Positions 42,152 through 49,116 of a stretch of DNA of 49,116 nt are shown here, piece after piece (the stretch's first letter is position 1; the number at the start of each line of letters is the position of its first letter). This DNA comes from DATFKA01 sp042095835. GTDB lineage: Bacteria > Bacteroidota > Bacteroidia > Chitinophagales > Saprospiraceae. Below the pieces are notes generated by a model. It had not been told where the DNA came from, did no database searches, and saw nothing but the letters and a program-made list of their open reading frames with translations. Made by a program: the position numbers and the translations under genes. The stretch spans positions 1 to 49,116 of the forward strand of contig JBELML010000030.1 of NCBI GenBank assembly GCA_042095835.1, read 5' to 3'.

Positions 42152-44998
42152 TTAAAAAACCACCACATTTTCTTTAAAAAACTGTAGGAGTTGATCCTCG
42201 CATAGTACGCGCTCCACTCGCCATTGGCTATAAGGAAGTACAAAAACAGGGATACCTATCCTATTCAGCATTTGGTAGCGCTCTGGAGGGAAGGCTTGCT
42301 CCATCAGTCCTGGATATCCAACCAGGTCTATTCCATAAGTATGATGGCCATGCTGGATGATCATATCAACAGGAAATCCGGCGACGGTGTATTGATGGAA
42401 GATGGTATCGATTTGATTTTCTCTTAGAAAAGCGGATACTTCCTCGGCGAAATAATCCATAGGCTCCATATTACCTGGCTCGGGTCTTAAGTTTTTCTGT
42501 GCGATAATAGTATCGAGGTATTGTACCAGCAGTAAATCATTGTTCCAACGTTTTAGATCAGAACTGATAAATACGTGCTGTTCTCTACGTGCCCTAGTGA
42601 TACTAACGTTAAAAACATCATCCCGATTCAAGTATTTGAAAGTAGATGGATGTGTATCATCGTCTACTGCCATACTGAGCAGCATGATATCCTTTTCTTC
42701 GCCTTGAAAATGGTACGGCGTACCGATGAGCAACTGGTGTGCTTGAATAAGCCCAACCTCATAATTTTCGCTAATTCTCTTCTTCAAGAAGTCCACCTGC
42801 CCCCTAAACGGAGATAAAATCCCAATTGATGATTTGGTGCTTTCGTTTTCTTGAGCCTCAACTAGTTCATTTAGCTTTTCTAATAATGCTATGGCTTCTA
42901 TTTCATTGAAGCCACTCGCATTCCGATGTCCTTTGCAAATATGAAGGTGTACACTTTGTTGTCCTCTGTTGGCCGGTGCATCGGTCATAATATTAAGCGC
43001 ATTCTGATAAAAGAAGGTATTCGAAAAATGAATAATCTCAGGCTGACTTCGATAATGTTCATTTAGGAAATGAAGCTGAGAAGGCTTGGTCAGTTTGCGA
43101 TTGACAATATCTAGCAAGCTATTGTCTCGGTATTGAAGGATAGGGTCTCCCTGTAAGTCATGTAATTGAAGCTGATTTTGCAAAGCTCTTTGACGCTTAA
43201 CAGAAAGGAAAGAAAGATGCCTCAACTGCTGCGGATCACCTACGATAACTGCTCTTTTACCGCGTTGTAGAATAGGTAAGGCACTCGCAATATCGCATTG
43301 GCTAGCCTCATCAATAATGACCAAATCGAATAAATTTTCCTTTAGGGGCAAGATTTGATTCACCTCTCTGGTATTACATAACCACACAGGCAAGGCTTTA
43401 AAAAGCAGTTCAAAATCGGCGACCATATGAAATTTACTTTTTTGCCCCTTGGGCTTTTGCTTAAGCTCATCGAGTAAACTTAGAAAAGTAGCTCGATGTT
43501 GGTAGACGGATTGATAAAGCTCAAATTGAAACTTTGCTTTGGCGAACTTCTTCGTCCAGATCGTACGCCTACTGATGTGCTGCTCCCACTCTTTTACAAT
43601 ATTCCAATAAGATTCGGTTTTGAGAATTTTTCGTTCTACCAAAAACTTCTTGATGGTATTAAAAAAGCCTCCACTGTAGTTGCTTAGAAAACTACCATCT
43701 TTAATTTCATTTTCCTCTCTAGCAAGAAGGATATTTTCCAGCCTTTCAATTTTCGTCTCGATATGGACAAGTTGGTTTTGCAACCCTTGTACGGCGAGTT
43801 CGGTAGTAGCACGAGCACCCATTCCAAAAATAAGGCTTTGCAGTTTGTCTTTGAGTGCTTTCTTATAGTTTCGACCTGTACCTGAACGTGCAATCACCTG
43901 TGGCAGGCCCAAATCATCAGACACTTTCTTAGCAACCACATCAACTGCTTGGTCATATTTAGAACAGATCAATACGGATTTTCCTCGACAGATGGCATCT
44001 ATGGCTATGGCTGCAATGGTAAATGATTTCCCGGTACCAGGAGGGCCGACGACTTGGGTCAAGGTGTGGTGATTCACCGCACGGAGCACTTGTCTTTGCG
44101 ACCAACTCAAATTGGCGGCTGAAAAAATTGGGAAGGAATCGGGAATGGTAAAATCTTTTTGCTGCCCAGAGAAAACAGCTTCCAAAGGCTTGGAATAGGC
44201 CTTAGCCTGTTGCAATTGATTGAGGTCTGTCAGAATCCCCTTTGCTGCAGTCGTTTTTTGTACCAGGCCAACTGCAATTCCAGGATACAGTTGAAATTGA
44301 TACGATTCTTTTATTTTCCGATAGTGGCTTTGCAGGGTTTTCTCATTAAGTAAAGCTGGATAGTCCCGAAAAGCATCGGTCTCCCAAGTCGGATACTGCT
44401 TTAACAAAGCCTTTTCCATCGCCATGCAAGCATCAAAATCGATTTGAAAATCTGGAAAAACCTCTGCGAGTTGATCATAACGATTCGAGAATTGGCCTTC
44501 GGCTGATTTCGACTGATGGGCAGCATCCAAAAAGCGTACCACTGCAGGATTGAGCTGAAAAGGCTCCTCTTTTAGGCGTAGAAAATAGACTTCATCTTCA
44601 TAAATAATTTCTACAGCGATCTGGAGGAGTGGCGCGACAATTTTCTGGATTTTAGCCTTATTAAACCCCACTTTAGCTTTCCCAATTAAAAAGAAAGCAC
44701 CAAGTATCAATTCTTGCTCCTTTTGATGCAACAGTAAATGCTCAAATACGTTTTGTCCCCATGCGGTGGCCACTGGGTATTGTTGAATTGGACCATTGAG
44801 CAACTCATCTTCTTCCAACCAGAGTACATTATCAATCTTAGGCCCCATAAAATTATGAATTTCCAAAGCGCGATTATCTGCTTGGTAGCAAGCTTTGAAA
44901 TAGGCAATGAGTTGATTGTTGCGGCCAGCATTTTTTAGATTTTCAGACACATGTTTCATATATGACCAGAGGTTTAGTGGTTTAAGATCATGAATCAT
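42152..44998 (-). CDS. SF1 (Upf1-like) helicase fused to a C-terminal PD-(D/E)XK-type nuclease domain
   Basis: 948 aa, cytoplasmic. Residues 1-290 form an N-terminal domain I do not recognise. The helicase core has SWSQRQVLRAVNHH (Q-like motif, 298-310), Walker A GPPGTGKS (318-325), a coiled-coil insertion (about 405-520), DEAS motif II (563-566), GDPQQL motif III (586-591), HYRSQPEI motif IV, and VSITRARR motif VI (797-804). A C-terminal domain (about 845-945) shows E851/E852, PVD877 and YGID890LVGYPG, the spacing expected of a Vsr/DUF559-like nuclease. Such fusions occur in DNA repair and in antiphage islands; no defence neighbours are here. ATG 44998 is used, and ATG at residue 14 is an alternative. 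Confidence 0.85.
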   Translation of the reverse strand: MIHDLKPLNLWSYMKHVSENLKNAGRNNQLIAYFKACYQADNRALEIHNFMGPKIDNVLWLEEDELLNGPIQQYPVATAWGQNVFEHLLLHQKEQELILGAFFLIGKAKVGFNKAKIQKIVAPLLQIAVEIIYEDEVYFLRLKEEPFQLNPAVVRFLDAAHQSKSAEGQFSNRYDQLAEVFPDFQIDFDACMAMEKALLKQYPTWETDAFRDYPALLNEKTLQSHYRKIKESYQFQLYPGIAVGLVQKTTAAKGILTDLNQLQQAKAYSKPLEAVFSGQQKDFTIPDSFPIFSAANLSWSQRQVLRAVNHHTLTQVVGPPGTGKSFTIAAIAIDAICRGKSVLICSKYDQAVDVVAKKVSDDLGLPQVIARSGTGRNYKKALKDKLQSLIFGMGARATTELAVQGLQNQLVHIETKIERLENILLAREENEIKDGSFLSNYSGGFFNTIKKFLVERKILKTESYWNIVKEWEQHISRRTIWTKKFAKAKFQFELYQSVYQHRATFLSLLDELKQKPKGQKSKFHMVADFELLFKALPVWLCNTREVNQILPLKENLFDLVIIDEASQCDIASALPILQRGKRAVIVGDPQQLRHLSFLSVKRQRALQNQLQLHDLQGDPILQYRDNSLLDIVNRKLTKPSQLHFLNEHYRSQPEIIHFSNTFFYQNALNIMTDAPANRGQQSVHLHICKGHRNASGFNEIEAIALLEKLNELVEAQENESTKSSIGILSPFRGQVDFLKKRISENYEVGLIQAHQLLIGTPYHFQGEEKDIMLLSMAVDDDTHPSTFKYLNRDDVFNVSITRARREQHVFISSDLKRWNNDLLLVQYLDTIIAQKNLRPEPGNMEPMDYFAEEVSAFLRENQIDTIFHQYTVAGFPVDMIIQHGHHTYGIDLVGYPGLMEQAFPPERYQMLNRIGIPVFVLPYSQWRVERVLCEDQLLQFFKENVVVF

Positions 44999-45131
44999 CT
45001 ACTTAATTCCTAAAGTTTGGACAAAAAATCCATTCTTTGAGTCGAAGCTCCTGTCCTTTTCGACAGAAATATTTTTTAACATTTACGCAGCTTATTATTT
45101 CTTAAATTAGGGCTGTTTAAAAAAGGAAATA

Positions 45132-46571
45132 ATGCCCTATCATCTTATCCGTACGCTATTATTATTGCTCATCCTCCCACTCAGTTCATCTGCTCGCTCT
45201 TGGAATGAGCTTGATGAAGAGCTTGTCAAAGCACGTTTAGATTCTATATCTTCTGAAGTGTCGGGCTTGAAATACGATAAGATTGTCGCTAGCTATTTAC
45301 GTACTTATACCAAATACAGTAGAGATAAGTCGGAGCGTATTTTAGGTAAAAGCCTCATTTATTTCCCGATTTTCGAAAAGCACTTGAAAGCGCAGGGCTT
45401 ACCTGAAGATTTAAAATACCTACCTGTTGTAGAATCTGCTTTGGAGCCAAGGGCGGTTTCCTCTGCTGGTGCCGTCGGACTATGGCAATTCATGGCCGAG
45501 ACTGGAAGGTACTACGGTCTGGAAGTCAACCCGCAGGTAGATGAGCGCTGTGACCCCGAAAAAGCCACCAAAGCGGCCGTGGCTTATTTACAAAATCTCC
45601 ACCAGCGATTTGGCAACTGGGAGCTGGCCATCGCTGCTTATAATAGTGGCGGCGGAAGAGTAAGTAGAGCAATTAAGAGGGCTCGCAGTAAAGATTATTA
45701 TCGAATCAAAAGGTACCTACCTAGAGAAACAGCCAACTATGTACCGGCCTTCATTGCAGCCACCTACTTGATGAAATACTATGAAGAACATCACTTAGTG
45801 CCTAATATGCCTTCTCTAGATGCGCAAATCACAGAGACGGTCAGCATTAACCAGCCCTTATCTTTTTATCAGGTAGCCCAAATCAGTGGAGCGACCATCG
45901 ATATTATTGAGCAGCTCAATCCTGCTTATCCTAGGAGTCATATTCCAGCAAGAGGTATGAAGATGCGTAGCCTCACCTTGCCCAAGCGACATATGGTCGT
46001 CTTTAAAGCTTATCTAGAGGCCGAGCATAGTTTGAATGAGAAAAAAGAGGCCATTGCGATGTCGCCTGTTTTGATATCACAGCCGGTGGAGCAGATCAAT
46101 AAAGCTTACGAGCAGCAAATCTTTACACTCAAAGCAGGAGAGACCATAAACCAGCTAGCAGAAAGTATTAATATTCCCAGTTATCAATTGCAGTTTTGGA
46201 ATAACCTCAAGCAGAAACAATATCCACAAGATGAATACCTCACTGCTTTTGTAGCGATTCCACCCCAATTTAAGAATCCTATGAATCTGGAAATGCCTCT
46301 GGTCTCTGCCTTACCAGTTGCTCAGAAATCAAGCCCTGCCGAAGAGGAAATCACTACCAATAATGAAATGGTGGAAGCAGCTAACCTTGATCAATACCTC
46401 TTTCAGGATGAATATCTTTTTTATTGGGCTAGAAAAAAAGAAAGAGTATCAGATATAGCAGAAAAAATTCCAGGTGTGACGACTCAGGATATTTTGACGC
46501 TGAATGGTTTCAAAAAGGATAAGTTGGTCAAAGCAGATGCACGTATTAAGGTAAAAGTAGTAGGGAGGTAG
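45132..46571 (+). CDS. MltD-like membrane-bound lytic murein transglycosylase with LysM domains
   Basis: 479 aa, exported. The SLT domain (about 75-230) has the catalytic Glu101 in YLPVVESALEPRAVSSAGAVGLWQFM, then NWELAIAAYNSGGGRVSRAI and RETANYVPAFIAATYL. The C-terminal half carries LysM-like modules at about 335-375 (FTLKAGETINQLAESINIPS) and 430-478 (YWARKKERVSDIAEKIPG...). It cleaves the beta-1,4 bond between MurNAc and GlcNAc with formation of 1,6-anhydroMurNAc. Monocistronic; the next gene (DUF937) has its own promoter-like sequence. Confidence 0.9.
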   Translation: MPYHLIRTLLLLLILPLSSSARSWNELDEELVKARLDSISSEVSGLKYDKIVASYLRTYTKYSRDKSERILGKSLIYFPIFEKHLKAQGLPEDLKYLPVVESALEPRAVSSAGAVGLWQFMAETGRYYGLEVNPQVDERCDPEKATKAAVAYLQNLHQRFGNWELAIAAYNSGGGRVSRAIKRARSKDYYRIKRYLPRETANYVPAFIAATYLMKYYEEHHLVPNMPSLDAQITETVSINQPLSFYQVAQISGATIDIIEQLNPAYPRSHIPARGMKMRSLTLPKRHMVVFKAYLEAEHSLNEKKEAIAMSPVLISQPVEQINKAYEQQIFTLKAGETINQLAESINIPSYQLQFWNNLKQKQYPQDEYLTAFVAIPPQFKNPMNLEMPLVSALPVAQKSSPAEEEITTNNEMVEAANLDQYLFQDEYLFYWARKKERVSDIAEKIPGVTTQDILTLNGFKKDKLVKADARIKVKVVGR

Positions 46572-46653
46572 ATATTCTTATCAATTTCTTAAAACCAAGA
46601 GCTCAACTTACTGAATCCGTTACTTTTTGATTATATTAGGTCATAAGAGCGGG

Positions 46654-46682
46654 TTGTGTGAAATTTCCGTTCCCAATCTTTG
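46654..46682 (+). promoter_or_regulatory. Promoter for the DUF937 gene
   Basis: -33-like TTG (46654-46656), 18 bp, then AATCTTTG (46675-46682), a seven-of-eight match to TAnnTTTG. It lies 27 nt upstream of ATG 46710. Confidence 0.5.
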
Positions 46683-46709
46683 TAAAAACAACTAAATCAA
46701 ATACAATTT

Positions 46710-47351
46710 ATGGAAAATCAATTAATGGATTTGTTGCAGTCTCAGCTGGGCAATCAAGATTTTATTGGCCAATTGACTAAGCAAATTGGTGCCGAGAACC
46801 CTGCTCAAACACAGGCAGCTATTCCAGGTATTGTCACTACTTTAATGGGTGCTATGGCTAAAAATGCATCTACCCCAGAAGGTGCCAATTCTTTAGCGAA
46901 TGCGCTAGATAGAGATCACGATGGCAGTATATTAGAAGATGCACTAGGTATGCTTAGTGGTCAAAAACAAGCCTCTAATGCTAAAATGGTCAATGGTGCT
47001 GGTATTCTTTCTCATCTCTTGGGTGGAAAGCAAAACGGCGCAATCCAGATGATCAGCCAGATGTCTGGTCTAGAGCAAGGTAAAACGGGTAACCTCATGA
47101 CGATGTTGGCTCCTATCTTGATGGGTGCTTTAGGTAAAACTAAACAGCAAAATGGTTTGGATGCTGGTGGCATTCTCAACTTATTGACTGGAAGCTTAAA
47201 CGCTCAGAAACAACAATCGGGAACTATAGGAAACAAATCAATGGATATGATTTCAATGTTCCTTGACCAAGATGGTGATGGTGACGTAAAAGACGATATC
47301 ATTAAAATCGGAGGAAGATTATTAGGAGGTCTTTTCCGTAGAAAGAGATAA
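46710..47351 (+). CDS. DUF937-domain protein
   Basis: 213 aa, no signal peptide. The DUF937 pattern is clear: MDLLQSQLGNQDFIGQLTKQIGAENPAQTQAAIPGIVTTLMGAMAKNA and a second similar half (GAIQMISQMSGLEQGKTGNLMTMLAPILMGALG). Two DxDxDG loops, DRDHDGSI (68-75) and DQDGDGDVKDD (about 189-199), look like calcium-binding motifs. The C-terminus is basic (GGLFRRKR). Function unknown; related Bacteroidota proteins are abundant but uncharacterised to my knowledge. Confidence 0.85.
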   Translation: MENQLMDLLQSQLGNQDFIGQLTKQIGAENPAQTQAAIPGIVTTLMGAMAKNASTPEGANSLANALDRDHDGSILEDALGMLSGQKQASNAKMVNGAGILSHLLGGKQNGAIQMISQMSGLEQGKTGNLMTMLAPILMGALGKTKQQNGLDAGGILNLLTGSLNAQKQQSGTIGNKSMDMISMFLDQDGDGDVKDDIIKIGGRLLGGLFRRKR

Positions 47352-47358
47352 AAAATAG

Positions 47359-47376
47359 ATTTGGCAGCTGCCAAAT
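47359..47376. terminator. Perfect 18-bp palindrome after the DUF937 gene
   Basis: ATTTGGCAGCTGCCAAAT, 8 bp after the stop. As RNA it gives a 7-bp stem with an AGCT loop, followed by a short U-rich run (TTAT), so a weak terminator is plausible; a dimer-protein site is also possible. Confidence 0.5.
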
Positions 47377-47380
47377 TTAT

Positions 47381-47450
47381 AGGTGTCAAGTGTCAGGCGT
47401 CATGCGGTTTTTACTATCCACTTGTACCTGACACATGACATTTGACACAT
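47381..47450. repeat. Heptamer repeats in inverted halves
   Basis: Left half on the plus strand AGGTGTC, AAGTGTC, AGGCGTC (47381-47401); right half on the minus strand ATGTGTC, AAATGTC, ATGTGTC (47430-47450). Together they form a degenerate stem-loop between the convergent DUF937 and tatA genes. Confidence 0.65.
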
Positions 47451-47454
47451 CATT

Positions 47455-47679
47455 TTATTCGCTAGCGGCTTTCTCTGCTTTTTCTTTCTTATCCTGATCT
47501 TTCATACCTTCTTGCAACTCCTGCTCCAAAGTAGAACGAGCCGTATTGAATTCGCGGATACCACGTCCAACACCACGCATTAATTCAGGAATTTTCTTAC
47601 CTCCAAAGAGTAACAATACCACAGCCAAGACAACAAACATCTCTGGCCCCATAAAACTGAATAATAAGATAGTTTCCAT
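47455..47679 (-). CDS. tatA: Sec-independent translocase subunit TatA/TatE
   Basis: 74 aa: a short N-terminal TM helix (PEMFVVLAVVLLLFGGKKIPEL, about 12-33) with the typical FGxxKxPEL hinge, then an amphipathic helix (RGVGRGIREFNTARSTLEQELQEG) and a charged tail. It forms the Tat protein-conducting pore with TatC, which is not in this window. ATG 47679 is used; ATG at residue 10 would also give a typical TatA. It serves proteins such as the Tat-signal aminotransferase at 2642. Confidence 0.92.
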   Translation of the reverse strand: METILLFSFMGPEMFVVLAVVLLLFGGKKIPELMRGVGRGIREFNTARSTLEQELQEGMKDQDKKEKAEKAASE

Positions 47680-48031
47680 TATTTCTAGATTTTTTGAATT
47701 TTAAATTGATTAAGTAACGGACAAAGAATAAGTATCGCATTTTGATCGAGAAGATTTTGAACCAAGACAAGGCAAAAAACGTAGGCAATGCAGGGCATAG
47801 ACGAGGCTTTTTAACGCAGTATTGGTACAAAAGATTCCATCAAAATCGAAAAGTTATTTTTTGACTGTTACTAAGGCTTATGTATAAAGATACTGGCCTT
47901 TGACAAATAAAGCTACAACTATTCTAAATAAATAGATAGATAAAAGGTCTGAAGGTTTAATATTAGCCCTAAATTATGACGAATAATTAACGTAAAATTT
48001 AGAGGACTTATCCTAAACAACTGCTAAGTCT
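47680..48031. other. Interval upstream of tatA containing element M4
   Basis: About 350 bp without a gene. The 164-bp palindromic element M4 (47711-47874) occupies half; 47875-48031 is AT-rich and without visible structure. Confidence 0.6.
47711..47874. repeat. Palindromic element M4, inverted copy of M2
   Basis: Begins AAGTAACGGACAAAGAATAA and ends GACTGTTACTA. In inverted orientation it is near-identical to 12121-12285, including the ACTGCGTTAAAAAGCCTC core and the GCCTTGTCTTGG segment. It sits between the 2OG-oxygenase 3' end and tatA, only 32 bp upstream of the tatA ATG, so it may carry or affect the tatA promoter. Confidence 0.75.
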
Positions 48032-48985
48032 TTATTTTTTTAGACCAATTTCTCTTAAACGCTCGTTCAGGTACTCACCAGCAGTGATGGGTTCATAGGC
48101 AAGTGGCCTTTCTTCAGAAACACATTTCTCCAAACAAGTCAAATCCATATCCATTTTGGGATGCAAAAAGAATGGAATCGATAGACGCGGCAAGTGCCAT
48201 TGTTCTTTAGGTGGATTGACTACTCTATGCGTGGTAGATTTAAGGTAATTATTGGTCAGGCGCTGTAGCATATCTCCAACGTTGATCACAATCTCGTTCT
48301 CACCTGGCGTGATAGGCAACCATTCCTCTTCCATATTCAGCAGTTGTAGGCCACCTGCCGAGGCTCCTACTAAAAGCGTGATGAGGTTGATATCTTCGTG
48401 CTGCTCGGCACGAATAGCAGAAGCGGGTTCTCGCGTAATCGGCGGGTAGTGTATAGCCCGAAGGATGCTATTCCCCTTTTGAATTTTATCTTTAAAGTAG
48501 TCTTCGCCTAGTTCTAGAAAAATAGCAATCGCTTTGAGCAATTCGCCACCAGCTTTCTCAAAAGAACGATATAGCTCTAGTGCCAAGGCTAAAAACTCCG
48601 GTTTTTCATCGACATTCACGTTATAAGGATAGACCGTTCGGAGTGGATCATCTTCGGCTACTTCTTGACCAAATTGGTAGAACTCTTTCAAATCGGCTAC
48701 TTGAGACTGTTTGGCATGCTCCTTTCCAAAAGAAGTATAACCTCTTTGACCAGCAAGGCCAGCAATTTCGTACTTGTCTTTAATAGGATCTGGCAATGCA
48801 AAAAAGGCTTTAGAAGCGGTGTAAAAGTCATCGACTAGTGTCTTAGGGATGCCATGATTAACGACACCAACAAAACCAACTTCGTGGAATGCCTCTCCTA
48901 AGTCTTTCACAAATTGGGCACGGCTTGCTTCGTCGCCTTTCATGAATTTTGAAAGGTCAACTACAGGAATTACTCTTTTTGACAT
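48032..48985 (-). CDS. 2-oxoglutarate/Fe(II)-dependent oxygenase (isopenicillin-N-synthase-like family)
   Basis: 317 aa, cytoplasmic. DIOX_N region (1-120: IPVVDLSKFMKGDEASRAQFVKDLGEAFHEVGFVGVVNHGIP) followed by the double-stranded beta-helix. Iron ligands are His and Asp in AEQHEDINLITLL (near 214-216) and His in KSTTHRVVNPP (near 273); PRLSIPFFLHP contains the R-x-S motif that holds 2-oxoglutarate. Substrate unknown: bacterial relatives hydroxylate or desaturate amino acids, gibberellins or ethylene precursors. Monocistronic, read toward tatA. Confidence 0.92.
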   Translation of the reverse strand: MSKRVIPVVDLSKFMKGDEASRAQFVKDLGEAFHEVGFVGVVNHGIPKTLVDDFYTASKAFFALPDPIKDKYEIAGLAGQRGYTSFGKEHAKQSQVADLKEFYQFGQEVAEDDPLRTVYPYNVNVDEKPEFLALALELYRSFEKAGGELLKAIAIFLELGEDYFKDKIQKGNSILRAIHYPPITREPASAIRAEQHEDINLITLLVGASAGGLQLLNMEEEWLPITPGENEIVINVGDMLQRLTNNYLKSTTHRVVNPPKEQWHLPRLSIPFFLHPKMDMDLTCLEKCVSEERPLAYEPITAGEYLNERLREIGLKK

Positions 48986-49038
48986 ACTTACTGTTTTCTC
49001 AAGATAAATTTACAATTATTCCTGCAAGTATGGTAGTT

Positions 49039-49116
49039 CTAGAGTAAACGCACCAAAAAAATACCCTGCAATTTTTTATAATTCCTACTGAAACTCCAAT
49101 TCAAAACCGCTCTAGC
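49039..49116 (-). repeat. Dispersed element end, inverted (copy C)
   Basis: Inverted copy of the right ~78 bp of the 10789-11043 element. The outer end has drifted (CTAGAGTAAACG in place of ATAGGGCAAACG). The element runs off the window end. Together with copy A it brackets the window in opposite orientation. Confidence 0.8.

Overview
The window reads as chromosome of a free-living, probably gliding Bacteroidota, most likely of the Saprospiria (Lewinella/Haliscomenobacter-like). This is an inference from gene content: a GldB-type lipoprotein, a PorZ-type type IX secretion (T9SS) propeller protein, a gliding-associated C-terminal sorting domain, a CarboxypepD_reg/TonB receptor, two sulfatases, a long-form aromatic amino acid hydroxylase, and TAnnTTTG promoter boxes at several gene starts. 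Gene density is high, both strands are used in short runs, and I see no rRNA, tRNA, CRISPR array, phage or intact IS.

Layout. 0.17-6.3 kb: LytTR response regulator, patatin phospholipase, Fur/Zur-type repressor, Tat-type class V aminotransferase, large T9SS-secreted protein. 6.4-9.4 kb: a probable zinc locus of a MerC protein, a divergent lipoprotein and an ABC transporter whose permease has an 11-His acidic loop. A perfect 6-3-6 palindrome lies in the merC/lipoprotein divergent region. 9.5-14.2 kb: VOC protein, lipoprotein, nadC, outer-membrane barrel, GldB. 14.4-22 kb: aspartoacylase-like enzyme, lipoprotein, serine hydrolase, DUF5682 protein, GluR0-like potassium channel, TonB. 22.4-29 kb: TonB receptor, sulfatase, PorZ. 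29.2-34.2 kb: ABC pair, Dabb protein, sugar nucleotidyltransferase, phenylalanine hydroxylase. 34.4-42 kb: degenerate esterase, second sulfatase, GNAT, DUF2911 gene broken by one in-frame TAG, DUF1028-TPR protein, TlpA-like protein lacking the resolving Cys, an orphan gene and a double NTF2 protein. 42.1-49 kb: helicase-nuclease fusion, MltD-like transglycosylase, DUF937 protein, TatA, 2OG-Fe(II) oxygenase.

The least expected material is intergenic. (i) A 255-bp MITE-like element at 10789-11043 has 20-bp inverted ends and a perfect 7-bp target duplication; partial copies sit at both ends of the window in opposite orientation. (ii) Four palindromic elements share a core around ACTGCGTT, while their self-complementary arms differ between subtypes. 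(iii) Degenerate heptamer repeats (consensus ANRTGYY) lie at three gene 3' ends, and an octamer array at one of them.

Functional links. GldB, PorZ and the sorting domains belong to secretion and gliding. TonB and the TonB receptor serve outer-membrane uptake. TatA would export the Tat-signal aminotransferase. The Fur-type repressor is a plausible regulator of the MerC/ABC zinc locus.
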